From NCBI RefSeq assembly GCF_052055585.1, contig NZ_CP170485.1:2914001-2978000 (forward strand): DNA of 64,000 bases, given 5' to 3'. Source of the DNA: Oceanicaulis sp052055585 (GTDB lineage: Bacteria > Pseudomonadota > Alphaproteobacteria > Caulobacterales > Maricaulaceae). The notes beneath the pieces were generated by a model. That model made no database searches and was not told the origin of the DNA. It saw nothing but the letters and a program-made list of their open reading frames with translations. The position numbers and the translations under genes were made by a program. Of this stretch, positions 35,788 to 43,890 are shown one piece after another (position 1 is the stretch's first letter; the number at the start of each line of letters is the position of its first letter).

Positions 35788-35889
35788 GCGTAAAGACCCA
35801 TTAACCATTGCTCGCCTCGCGCTTGAAAAGCGGCTAAACTCCTTTTGATCCGGCGCCTTGGGACCGCCGGGTCAAAGGGGGGCGTAGCA

Positions 35890-37224
35890 ATGGACGGGTT
35901 TATGGGCGTTTCGGGATTTGTCACCGGGCTGGCGGTCGGATTGGCGCTGGCGCTTGTGGTGTTTGTCATCACCCAGTATGCGAGCCGCCTGGGCGCCGGC
36001 CTTTTACGCGGGCTCTCCTTCCCCTTCCGGCTGATCCTGCGCCTGTTTGGCCTGGGCAAGAAATCCGCCCCCAATCGCGCCAGCGAGATGGGACCGTCCG
36101 CCTGGGCGGCGGCGGTGTCGGGGCACAAGACCCTGCTCGAAGGCGCTCTGGGCGATGACTTTGCGCACGAGGAGAGCTTCATCTCCCGTCAGGGCCTGAT
36201 CTTCAAATGGATGGCGGTTCGGGTGGGCTTCATGCGCATGCCTGAAGAAATGACCGATGCGCTGGCGAAAGATTACGCCGCGCTGGCGGACAAGTTTCTC
36301 GGCTCACAAGTGCCCATCGCGTCCGACCCGCGCGCCCTGTTTGAAGACGTGGAAGGCGCGGTGATCGCCCAGCAATTCGCCGATAGCGAGCACGGGCTTC
36401 TCTACATGCTCAACGAGACCCGCAAGCTGATGAACGCCAATGTGCGGCGCCTGTCGATCTGGCTGTCGTCCATCCTGTCCATCGTGCTGATCGCCAATAT
36501 CGTGCTGAACGCCGTGGGTGTGGTGGACGCCTTTGGCCCGCTGCATGGCGATCTCTTTGGCGAGACGACCGCCGGCGCGCTCAATTCGCTGATGTTTGGC
36601 GCGGGATCGTGCATTCTGGCGGCGCTCATCATGTGGGCGCTCTATTACGCCGAATACGCGCCCTATCAGCGCAATACCGCGCGGGAGATGGCGAACTTCC
36701 TGACCCGCTATTGCGCGCGCCTCAATGACCATTACCGCACCGCGATTGGCCGGGCGAAATCGGTCACCGTGGGTGAAGAGCGCGACAGCAAACAGCTCTC
36801 CGCCGAGGCGCGTTTGTGGACGCTCAACATCAACTGGCTGGCTCTGCGCGTCTTCTTCATCGAGAGCTATGTGCGCAATGTGGTGTTCCAGATCACGCGG
36901 AACTCCAGCTATTACCTCCTGTTCGTGCCGGCCGCCTTCATTGCGGGCCTTCTGGCGCTGTTCAGCCTTGCCGCCGCGCTGGGCCTGTTCAACCCGTTCG
37001 CGACGATCATTGCGCTGGGCTGGGTCTTCCCCGTCCTCTTCATTCTGGTGGGCGCGCTCTACGCCTTCTTCCTCGGCAGCTCCATGCGCGCGCTTGAAGA
37101 GATCGACCAGGGCGAATGGATCAGCTTCCACACCCTCAAGCTCAACCAGGTGCTGGGCGAGGTGGTCGGCAAATACGCCGAGGATGTCGGCTATTGGAAA
37201 AACCGCGTGGGCGGCGGGTTGTAG
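35890..37224 (+). CDS. Hypothetical multi-pass membrane protein, 444 residues
   Basis: No family recognised. The start MDGFMGVSGFVTGLAVGLALALVVF has a strong AAGGGGGG ribosome site. Predicted membrane segments: about residues 8-30, 188-212, 230-252, 342-368 and 374-398. A soluble part (about 35-185) contains HKTLLEGALGDDFAHEESFISRQGLIFKW; another between helices has a YQRNTAREMANFLTRYCARLNDHYRTAIGRAK stretch with Arg/Lys-rich helices. The C-terminus EEIDQGEWISFHTLKLNQVLGEV is amphipathic. It is followed by intergenic palindromic repeats. The large soluble part suggests a scaffolding or sensory membrane protein; nothing more can be said from sequence. Confidence 0.8.
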   Translation: MDGFMGVSGFVTGLAVGLALALVVFVITQYASRLGAGLLRGLSFPFRLILRLFGLGKKSAPNRASEMGPSAWAAAVSGHKTLLEGALGDDFAHEESFISRQGLIFKWMAVRVGFMRMPEEMTDALAKDYAALADKFLGSQVPIASDPRALFEDVEGAVIAQQFADSEHGLLYMLNETRKLMNANVRRLSIWLSSILSIVLIANIVLNAVGVVDAFGPLHGDLFGETTAGALNSLMFGAGSCILAALIMWALYYAEYAPYQRNTAREMANFLTRYCARLNDHYRTAIGRAKSVTVGEERDSKQLSAEARLWTLNINWLALRVFFIESYVRNVVFQITRNSSYYLLFVPAAFIAGLLALFSLAAALGLFNPFATIIALGWVFPVLFILVGALYAFFLGSSMRALEEIDQGEWISFHTLKLNQVLGEVVGKYAEDVGYWKNRVGGGL

Positions 37225-37239
37225 CTCTTCATCTCGGTC

Positions 37240-37333
37240 CTGAAACCCCGACCAAGCCGGGGCCTCGTGCAGGAAAAGCGCTTTACGCGGAGGGAGGTCC
37301 CGGGTCTTCGCTCCGCTCGCCCGGGAATTCAGC
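37240..37333 (+). repeat. Palindromic intergenic repeat, copy A
   Basis: A 94-base element, running CTGAA to TTCAG, containing one hairpin (CCCCG ... CGGGG) and another TCCCGGG ... CCCGGGA. A closely similar copy lies inverted at 42019-42125. Part of the 311-base gene-free stretch 37225-37535. Confidence 0.8.
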
Positions 37334-37351
37334 TCTCATCATCCCCAATCC

Positions 37352-37441
37352 TGTCATCCCCCGCCTTGTGCGGGGGATCCATGCCGGTTGTTCTAATCAC
37401 AGGTCACGGCATGGATTCACCGGATAAACCGGTGAATGACA
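37352..37441. repeat. Cruciform intergenic element
   Basis: Bounded by TGTCAT / ATGACA. Inside are hairpins CCCCCGC / GCGGGGG (37358-37376) and CACCGG / CCGGTG (37418-37434), plus a longer pair ATCCATGCCG (37377-37386) / CGGCATGGAT (37407-37416). Only one copy seen in this window; it looks like the short palindromic repeats common in alphaproteobacterial intergenic DNA. Confidence 0.6.
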
Positions 37442-37474
37442 TGGGGTGAGGTTTGAAGAAATACCCCCCAAAAC

Positions 37475-37511
37475 AAAAACCCCGGCCAGGCAGGCGCCGG
37501 GCCGGGGTTTT
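37475..37511 (-). terminator. gyrB terminator
   Basis: AAAAACCCCGGCC and GGCCGGGGTTTT flank the 12-base inner sequence AGGCAGGCGCCG. It lies 25 bases past the gyrB stop; T-run on the minus strand. Confidence 0.88.
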
Positions 37512-37535
37512 GATCAGATCGCAGAGCGCAGACGC

Positions 37536-39938
37536 CTAGGCATCCACCTCCGCTTCCAGGGCGAATTCCTGGATGAAGTCGCGGCGGGGTTCGACGACGT
37601 CGCCCATGAGCTTGGAGAAGAGGTCGTCGGCCACATCGGCCTCGGTGACCGAGACGCGCAGCAGCGAGCGGGCTTCGGGGTCGAGGGTGGTTTCCCACAG
37701 CTGGTCGGGGTTCATCTCGCCCAGACCCTTATAGCGCTGGATTTTCAGACCCTTGGCGCCGGCGGCCTGCACCGCGCTGACCAGCGCGTTCGGCGAGTGG
37801 ATTTCCGTGTCCTCGGACTTGCGACGGAACCAGGCTGCACCCTGATAATCGCCCCGGATGGCCCAGGCCCGTTCTGACAGGCGCTTGGCGTCCGGGCTGG
37901 CGAGGATCTTGTCATCAAGCGTGATGGATTCCACCACGCCGCGCACTTCGCGTTTGAACACGATGCCGCCTTCAGGCAGCACCTGACCGACCCAGCCGTC
38001 TTCGCCTTCATCAGCTTGCCCGGCAAGGCGGCGAGCCGCAGCGTCGACCTGGTCTTGTGTGGCGTCCGGGTGCAGCGCGCCCTCAAGGGCGGCGGCTTCC
38101 AGCGCGAATTTCGGCGCGCGGGCGGACAGACGGTCCAGCGACAGGGCGATGCCGCGCGCGGCCTTCACCCGTTCAGCCAGATCCTGCCCGGTGATGTTTT
38201 CACCATTGGCCAGCTCCAGCACGGCTTCCGAGCTGCCTTCCTCGATCAGGAAGGCGTCCATTTCGGACTGGTCGGTGAGGTAGCGTTCGGACTTGCCGCG
38301 CATCACCTTGTAGAGCGGCGGTTGGGCGATATAGAGGTGGCCGCGTTCGATCAGCTCGGGCATCTGACGATAGAAGAAGGTCAGCAGGAGCGTTCGGATG
38401 TGCGCGCCGTCCACGTCAGCATCGGTCATGATGATGACCTTGTGGTAGCGCAGCTTTTCGTAATCGATCTGGTCGCGGCCAATGCCGGTGCCGAGCGCGG
38501 TGATCAGCGTGCCGACCTGGTCAGACGACAGCATCTTGTCAAAGCGCGCGCGTTCCACGTTGAGGATTTTACCCCGCAGCGGCAGCACGGCCTGATTCTC
38601 GCGGTGACGACCCTGCTTGGCGGACCCGCCTGCGGAATCACCCTCCACGATGAAGAGTTCCGATTTCGCCGGGTCCTTTTGCTGGCAGTCGGCCAGCTTG
38701 CCAGGCAGGGAGGTGATGTCGAGCGCGGATTTGCGCCGGGTCAGCTCGCGCGCCTTGCGCGCCGCTTCGCGGGCGGCGGCTGCTTCAACGATCTTGGAGA
38801 CGATCTGCTTGGCTTCGGCCGGGTGTTCCTCAAACCATTCTGACAGCGTGTCATAGACCGCGCTCTCGACCGCCGGGCGGACTTCGGAGCTGACCAGCTT
38901 GTCTTTGGTTTGCGAGGAGAATTTCGGGTCCGGGACCTTCACCGACAGCACGCAGGTCAGGCCCTCGCGCGCGTCATCGCCGGTGATGGACACCTTGGAT
39001 TTCGCCGCAATGCCGGAGCTGCCCGCATACTGGTTGATCACCCGGGTCAGTGCGCCACGGAAGCCCGCAAGGTGGGTGCCGCCATCACGCTGGGGGATGT
39101 TGTTGGTGAAGCACAGCACGTTCTCGTGATAGCTGTCATTCCACTCAAGCGCCGCCTCGACCGTCACGCCTTCACGCTCGCCGGTGATCAGCACCGGGTC
39201 GGGGAAGATCGGCGTCTTGGTGCGATCCAGGTGTTTGACGAAAGCGGCCACGCCGCCCTCATATTCCAGCACTTCTTCAAAGGGCTCGGCTTCGCGTTCG
39301 TCGCGCAGCACGATTTTCACGCCCGAATTGAGGAAGGCCAGCTCACGCAGGCGGTGCAGGAGCCGCGAGCGTTCGAACACGATATCGGAGAAGGTCTCTT
39401 CTGAGGGCATGAAGCGCACCTGGGTGCCCTTCTTGCCGCCTGCGTCGCCCACTTCGCGCAGATCCTGACCGTTCTCGGGATCGCCGCGACGGAAGCGCAT
39501 GGTGTGCTCGCGGCCATTGCGCCAGATCGTCAGGTCGAGCCAGTCCGAAAGCGCGTTCACCACAGAGACGCCCACGCCGTGAAGGCCGCCGGACACCTTG
39601 TAGGAGTTCTGGTCGAATTTCCCGCCCGCGTGCAGCTGGGTCATGATGACCTGCGCCGCCGACACGCCTTCCTCGGCGTGAATCTGGGTGGGGATGCCGC
39701 GCCCGTCATCGGTCACGCTGGCCGAACCGTCCGCATGCAGGCAAACCGTGACCTGCGAGCAATGACCGGCGAGCGCCTCGTCGATGGCGTTATCCACCAC
39801 CTCATAGACCATGTGGTGCAGACCCGAGCCGTCATCGGTATCGCCGATATACATGCCGGGGCGCTTGCGCACGGCGTCGAGCCCTTTGAGGACCTTGATC
39901 GACTCCGCGCCGTATTCCTGATTCGGTGTCTCTGACAT
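37536..39938 (-). CDS. gyrB: DNA gyrase subunit B
   Basis: ATPase subunit of the type II topoisomerase that introduces negative supercoils. 800 residues from MSETPNQEYGAESIKVLKGLDAVRKRPGMYIGDTDDG, normal length. GHKL ATPase motifs (VVDNAIDEALAGH, DDGRGIP, GLHGVGVSVVNALS), transducer domain (NNIPQRDGGTHLAGFRGALTR), and TOPRIM motif FIVEGDSAGGSAKQGRHRENQAVLPLRGKILNVERARFDK with the QAVLPLRGKILNVE stretch, plus TDADVDGAHI. C-terminus QRYKGLGEMNPDQLWETTLDPEAR is characteristic. It is followed by its terminator and preceded, on the same strand, by a LysE-type gene 76 bases upstream. Confidence 0.98.
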   Translation of the reverse strand: MSETPNQEYGAESIKVLKGLDAVRKRPGMYIGDTDDGSGLHHMVYEVVDNAIDEALAGHCSQVTVCLHADGSASVTDDGRGIPTQIHAEEGVSAAQVIMTQLHAGGKFDQNSYKVSGGLHGVGVSVVNALSDWLDLTIWRNGREHTMRFRRGDPENGQDLREVGDAGGKKGTQVRFMPSEETFSDIVFERSRLLHRLRELAFLNSGVKIVLRDEREAEPFEEVLEYEGGVAAFVKHLDRTKTPIFPDPVLITGEREGVTVEAALEWNDSYHENVLCFTNNIPQRDGGTHLAGFRGALTRVINQYAGSSGIAAKSKVSITGDDAREGLTCVLSVKVPDPKFSSQTKDKLVSSEVRPAVESAVYDTLSEWFEEHPAEAKQIVSKIVEAAAAREAARKARELTRRKSALDITSLPGKLADCQQKDPAKSELFIVEGDSAGGSAKQGRHRENQAVLPLRGKILNVERARFDKMLSSDQVGTLITALGTGIGRDQIDYEKLRYHKVIIMTDADVDGAHIRTLLLTFFYRQMPELIERGHLYIAQPPLYKVMRGKSERYLTDQSEMDAFLIEEGSSEAVLELANGENITGQDLAERVKAARGIALSLDRLSARAPKFALEAAALEGALHPDATQDQVDAAARRLAGQADEGEDGWVGQVLPEGGIVFKREVRGVVESITLDDKILASPDAKRLSERAWAIRGDYQGAAWFRRKSEDTEIHSPNALVSAVQAAGAKGLKIQRYKGLGEMNPDQLWETTLDPEARSLLRVSVTEADVADDLFSKLMGDVVEPRRDFIQEFALEAEVDA

Positions 39939-40014
39939 GGCATTGTTTTACCGCGTTCGCGGCGTTGTCACCATGCTTGAAAACACTCTGGGTGTGGACT
40001 TTTCCGCCCCGGCG

Positions 40015-40647
40015 CTAGCGCACCAGCAACAGCACCGCCACAGCCGCCATGATCACCGCGGTGACGAGATCGGCCCAGCGCTTGACGCCCTTCGCCTTCA
40101 GCCAGTCGCGCGCCTTATGCGCCAGCCCCACATGGACCGTCGCGGTCAGCGCATACATGGCCAGCATGATCGAGACCATGATGGCGTAAGTGACCGGCGT
40201 CACCGCGCTGAGGTCGAAAAAGGCTGGCAGCAGAGACAGATAGAAGATGATGGGCTTGGGGTTGGTGAGCGGCATGGCCACACCCGCCGCATAGGTGGCG
40301 AGCAATCCGCGCTTGCTGACGGGCTTCATCATGGCGTCTGGCGTTGCAGGATGGCGCCAGCCCTGAAACGCGCCCCAGGCGAACCACAAAAGAATCGCCG
40401 CCCCGCCCAGCTTGGCGATCCAGAACAGGCCCTGATAGCCCGACGCCGCTTCCGCCGCCGCGCTCAAGCCCGTAATCGCCACGGTCAGCCAGAAAATATC
40501 GCCTGTGATGATGCCGCCGCCATAGACAAAACCATGCACCGGACCTGCATCCAGCGTCCGCGCCACCATGGCCACGTTTCCGGGCCCCGGCGTGAAGAAC
40601 AGGATGAAAATGGCGCCCGCGAAAGCGGCGAGAGTGAGCGGTGTCAT
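40015..40647 (-). CDS. LysE/RhtB family amino-acid exporter
   Basis: Inner-membrane exporter of 210 residues with about six helices. The start MTPLTLAAFAGAIFILFFTPGPGNVAMVARTLDAGPVHGFVYGGG is chosen; LysE signature TPGPGNVAMVA lies at the first helix end. The rest (GPVHGFVYGGGIITGDIFWLTVAI, WHPATPDAM, AYAAGVAMPLTNPKPIIFYLSLLP) fits RhtB/LysE proteins that export lysine, threonine or homoserine lactones; the substrate here is unknown. It is divergent from the acyl-CoA dehydrogenase gene. An open frame upstream of the start is not family-like. Confidence 0.9.
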   Translation of the reverse strand: MTPLTLAAFAGAIFILFFTPGPGNVAMVARTLDAGPVHGFVYGGGIITGDIFWLTVAITGLSAAAEAASGYQGLFWIAKLGGAAILLWFAWGAFQGWRHPATPDAMMKPVSKRGLLATYAAGVAMPLTNPKPIIFYLSLLPAFFDLSAVTPVTYAIMVSIMLAMYALTATVHVGLAHKARDWLKAKGVKRWADLVTAVIMAAVAVLLLVR

Positions 40648-40712
40648 GGCGCTGCAGTTAGCGCGGGCAGAGTGGAAGAGAAAGGGCGAAATCAGAGCGC
40701 AATGCAGAGTCT

Positions 40713-40740
40713 TCCCCTCTCCCCTCGGGGAGGGGGGAGG
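40713..40740. repeat. GC-rich hairpin in the LysE-dehydrogenase gap
   Basis: TCCCCTCTCCCC then TC then GGGGAGGGGGGA, a strong imperfect inverted repeat between two divergent starts. Its position upstream of both genes makes it unlikely to be a terminator for either; it resembles dispersed palindromic repeats. Confidence 0.45.
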
Positions 40741-40769
40741 GATAAGTCGACGCGTCCGTCTCAAACCGC

Positions 40770-40785
40770 TTGCCGTATACGTCAA
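40770..40785. promoter_or_regulatory. Near-perfect 16-base palindrome upstream of the acyl-CoA dehydrogenase
   Basis: TTGCCGTA followed by TACGTCAA; a single mismatched pair (C with T). It starts 57 bases before the dehydrogenase ATG. Similar CGTATACG-type sites serve as operators for fatty-acid or branched-chain degradation regulators (TetR or MerR family). The regulator is not in the window. Confidence 0.45.
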
Positions 40786-40826
40786 CCTTATTACGATAAG
40801 GGAAAAGACATATTCGGGAGGCCTTC

Positions 40827-42008
40827 ATGACCCACGCACCCACATCCGCCCTCGCCCGGCCTTTTGACACGCCCGAGCGCAAGGCGTTCCGCGACAGCGT
40901 GGAAGGCTTCATCAATCGCGAGATAAGCCCCTATGGCGATCAATGGGATGAGGCGGGCGATTTTCCGTGGGACTTGCACGAAAAGGCGGGCGCATTGGGC
41001 CTCTTTGGCTTTGGCATTGACGAGGCCTATGGCGGCAACGGCTTTGAGGATGCGCTGATGCGCGTGGATGCCGGCATCGCCATGGGTTATGCGGGCGTGG
41101 GCGGGGTGAACGCGTCACTGGGCTCGCGCGGCATCATGACCGGCCCGATCCATTCCCTCGCCTCCGACGAGATCAAGCGCGAAGTCCTGCCCGACATCGT
41201 GGCGGGCCGCAAAGGCGGCGCGCTCGGCATGACCGAACCGTCGGGCGGGTCAGATCTGTCGCGCATCGTCACCAAAGCCCGCAAGCATGGCGACGATTGG
41301 GTGATCGACGGCGAGAAGACCTTCATCACCGGCGGGATGAAAGCGAGCTGGTATGTGGTCGGCGCCCGCACGGGCGGGGAAGGCTTTGGCGGCATTTCGC
41401 TGTTCGTCGTGCCCGCGGACGCGCCCGGTTTCACCCGCACCCCGATCACCAACAAGATGGGCTGGTGGTGTTCAGACACCGCCACCTTGCATTTTGACGG
41501 CTGCCGCATCCCCGAACGCTACCAGCTCGGTCAGGAAGGCCTGTGCCTTCTCGCGATCATGGACAATTTCAACTATGAGCGCCTGACCCTGTCGGCGGGC
41601 TGTCTGGGGATGGCCAAACGCTGTCTCGATGACGCGATCACATATGCCCAGCAGCGTGAGACCTTCGGCAAGCCGCTGATCAAGCATCAGGCCATCCGAC
41701 ACAAGATCGCCGACATGTCCGGCCGCATCGATGCGCTGGACGCCTATCTGCAAATGGTGGCCTGGCGGGTGAACCAAGCAACGGAAAACGGCGCCGCCAT
41801 GCCCGCCGCCGAGCTCGCCAGGATCAAGGTGTTCGCGTCCAAGACCGCCGAATTCTGCGCCAGTGAAGCCATGCAGATCCTGGGCGGCGCGGGCTATCTG
41901 CGCGGCTGCGCGGTCGAGCGCATCTATCGCGAGGTGAAAGTCATGGCGATCGGCGGCGGCTCGGAAGAGATCATGCGCGATCTGGCCGTCAGGCAGATGG
42001 GGTTGTGA
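40827..42008 (+). CDS. Acyl-CoA dehydrogenase
   Basis: FAD enzyme catalysing alpha,beta-dehydrogenation of an acyl-CoA thioester, 393 residues. Motifs: GMTEPSGGSDLSRIVTKA and GDDWVIDGEKTFITGG in the flavin domain, FNYERLTLSAGCLGMAKRCLDDAITYAQQRETFGKPL, and AMQILGGAGYLRGCAVERIYREVKVMAIGGGSEEIMRDL at the C-terminus. The chain-length specificity is not fixed by sequence alone; long- or branched-chain substrates are possible. A palindromic operator-like site is upstream. Start ATG follows GGGAGGC. It is convergent with the phosphatase gene across a palindromic repeat. Confidence 0.93.
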   Translation: MTHAPTSALARPFDTPERKAFRDSVEGFINREISPYGDQWDEAGDFPWDLHEKAGALGLFGFGIDEAYGGNGFEDALMRVDAGIAMGYAGVGGVNASLGSRGIMTGPIHSLASDEIKREVLPDIVAGRKGGALGMTEPSGGSDLSRIVTKARKHGDDWVIDGEKTFITGGMKASWYVVGARTGGEGFGGISLFVVPADAPGFTRTPITNKMGWWCSDTATLHFDGCRIPERYQLGQEGLCLLAIMDNFNYERLTLSAGCLGMAKRCLDDAITYAQQRETFGKPLIKHQAIRHKIADMSGRIDALDAYLQMVAWRVNQATENGAAMPAAELARIKVFASKTAEFCASEAMQILGGAGYLRGCAVERIYREVKVMAIGGGSEEIMRDLAVRQMGL

Positions 42009-42018
42009 GGGGTTAATC

Positions 42019-42125
42019 GCTGAATTCCCGGGCGAGCAAAGCGAAGACCCGGGACCTTGTTCCGCATAAAGCGCCTTATCCTGATGGAGGCCCCGGCTCT
42101 ACGCTGCGCTTGGCCGGGGTTTCAG
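42019..42125 (-). repeat. Palindromic intergenic repeat, copy B
   Basis: A 107-base element, the inverted counterpart of 37240-37333, bounded by CTGAA/TTCAG ends. Same hairpins TCCCGGG ... CCCGGGA and CCCCGGC ... GCCGGGG. It fills the gap between acyl-CoA dehydrogenase and the phosphatase gene, which have convergent ends and no other terminator. Confidence 0.8.
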
Positions 42126-42137
42126 CTCACCTTACCC

Positions 42138-42605
42138 TCACACCCTTGAAATCAGGCCCTGACAGCCCTTCTCGATGAGGTCGAGCATGCGCTCGAAATC
42201 CTTGTCCTCGCCGTAATAGGGATCGGGGATGGAGGTGCGGGCGAGGCCGACCGACCAGTCCATCAGCAGGGAAATCTTGGTTTCGGGCAGTTGCCGTCCG
42301 CTGCGCGCCTCGGCCAGCCAGCGCTTGTGGCCGTCATCCATGGCGATCAGATGATCAAAGCGGATGAAGTCCTCATCGGTGATCGCCCGCGCCGTGATGC
42401 CTGACAGGTCATAGCCGCGCGCCTGGGCGACCTTCACCGCCCGCGGATCGGGGCGTTCGCCCACATGCCAGTCTCCGGTGCCGGCGGAATCCAGCACCAG
42501 ATCCTTGCCGGCTTTCTCCGCCATCGCCTTGGCGACAGCTTCCGCCGTGGGCGAGCGACAGATATTGCCGGTGCACACAAACAGGATCGACGTTTCGCGC
42601 GGCAT
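42138..42605 (-). CDS. Low-molecular-weight protein tyrosine phosphatase
   Basis: Cytosolic phosphatase of 155 residues. Catalytic P-loop C11-T-G-N-I-C-R17-S in ILFVCTGNICRSPTAEAV; the general-acid loop is DPYYGED near the C-terminus. In bacteria this family often dephosphorylates tyrosine kinases that govern exopolysaccharide export, or arsenate reductase-like; no Wzc-like kinase or ars gene is beside it, so the partner is unknown. Start MPRETSILF follows a GGAGGGGAAGAT stretch. It is convergent with the acyl-CoA dehydrogenase gene. Confidence 0.95.
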   Translation of the reverse strand: MPRETSILFVCTGNICRSPTAEAVAKAMAEKAGKDLVLDSAGTGDWHVGERPDPRAVKVAQARGYDLSGITARAITDEDFIRFDHLIAMDDGHKRWLAEARSGRQLPETKISLLMDWSVGLARTSIPDPYYGEDKDFERMLDLIEKGCQGLISRV

Positions 42606-42698
42606 CTTCCCCTCCTGACGCTGCGGACAGGTTTGACCCTAGCCCGCTTCGCTCAGCAGACCGCCTCTATCGTGAAGCTGGGGTTAACGATCGCTTTC

Positions 42699-43625
42699 TC
42701 AGGCCGCCGTGATGCGCGCCGGGACGCTGAATTGCGGTGCAATCTTCAGATTGCTGGCCCAGCGCAGCTTCTCGAACACCAGAAGCGTCGTGCCGTTGTA
42801 ATCGATCAGGCGATTGAACAGACCCCGGCGCGGCAGGTGAAGCGCGCTGACCGGCTCGTCATGGTGGTGATCGTGAAACGCCTCGCCGCCCGTCAGGATC
42901 GCCAGAAGGTAATCCGCCCAGAGCGGGGTCTTGAGGTGACCAAAGACATTCACGCCCAGAATGGTGGCGTGGAACTGGATGGCGCGCGCGGTCACCGCCG
43001 ACGCGTGCAGAATGAAGGTCAGCAGCAAGGAGCCGCCCATCGCCCAGACCGTCAGATAGATGACCGCGGGCAGCACCAGATGCACCAGAAGGGTGATCAG
43101 CGAATAGTGACGGTCAAGAATCTGCACCGTCTTGAGATCCTTCAGCCACATGGCGGTCGGACGCTGCAGATCATTGGGATCGCGGAAGATCAGCCAGCCC
43201 ATCCACGCCCACAGCTTGCTTTCATGCGGGTTGTGCGGATCGCCGGGCTTGTCGGACAGGCGGTGATGCTGGGAGTGATAGTTCACCCAGTCCTTGAGTT
43301 TGCCCTGCATGGCGATGACGCAGTTGATCGCGGTGATCACCTGGGCGGGGGCTTTCAGCTCGCCGGCCTTGTGCTGCCAGACGCGATGGAGCACGCCGAT
43401 GCCCATATTGCAGATCACCAGCGTGACGGCGCCCACGAACAGCGCCAGCACCGGATACCACCAGTGCAGCGTCAGCCCCTCAAGCGCGAGGCCGAGGGTA
43501 AAGGCGATGACGAGGCCCAGAACACCCAGGGCGGGGTAGATGATGGCGGCGAACACGCTCGCCCAATCCAGATTGCCAAAGCGCTTCGGAATAGCGACCG
43601 AGCGCGGCGTTGGAGTGGCTTTCAT
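42699..43625 (-). CDS. Fatty acid desaturase (acyl-CoA desaturase type)
   Basis: Integral-membrane diiron desaturase of 308 residues introducing a double bond into a fatty acyl chain. Four hydrophobic segments and histidine boxes: HRVWQH, NYHSQHHRLSDKPGDPHNPHE and GGEAFHDHHHDEP. The start MKATPTPRSVAIPKRFG is chosen because the upstream frame is not family-like. Two desaturase genes occur in the window (see 53262-54248); this one is divergent from fabI, a suggestive link with fatty-acid synthesis. Substrate form (acyl-CoA, ACP or phospholipid) is not fixed by sequence. Confidence 0.9.
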   Translation of the reverse strand: MKATPTPRSVAIPKRFGNLDWASVFAAIIYPALGVLGLVIAFTLGLALEGLTLHWWYPVLALFVGAVTLVICNMGIGVLHRVWQHKAGELKAPAQVITAINCVIAMQGKLKDWVNYHSQHHRLSDKPGDPHNPHESKLWAWMGWLIFRDPNDLQRPTAMWLKDLKTVQILDRHYSLITLLVHLVLPAVIYLTVWAMGGSLLLTFILHASAVTARAIQFHATILGVNVFGHLKTPLWADYLLAILTGGEAFHDHHHDEPVSALHLPRRGLFNRLIDYNGTTLLVFEKLRWASNLKIAPQFSVPARITAA

Positions 43626-43890
43626 GCTTGTCCTCAACAGTCCTGACTTGCGACACACGCCCACCCGGCGTTTCGTCGCCGACCCCGTGAGTATTCTGAC
43701 ATGACGGCTAAAGTTTAACCAACGCCAAAACGCTGTGTCGGCTATCACGTCTCAGTCAATCTCGACACCCCGGCCCGGTCTGGGCTATCAGCGAGCCATG
43801 ACACCGGGCGCAGCCAGCACCAGCGCTGCGCCGTCCATCCAGTTTGCGCCGGTTTGAACGGGCGCCCACAAGACCAAGAAGGGGACGGCC

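Noticed and set aside
35796..35806. CtrA binding site (TTAACCAT) upstream of the membrane protein
   Set aside because: Only a half-site is present; no second TTAA seven bases away. Too short to support.
43807..43832. Hairpin GGCGCAGC / GCTGCGCC upstream of fabI as a riboswitch
   Set aside because: A simple GC hairpin with no conserved aptamer; such stems are common in DNA of this composition.
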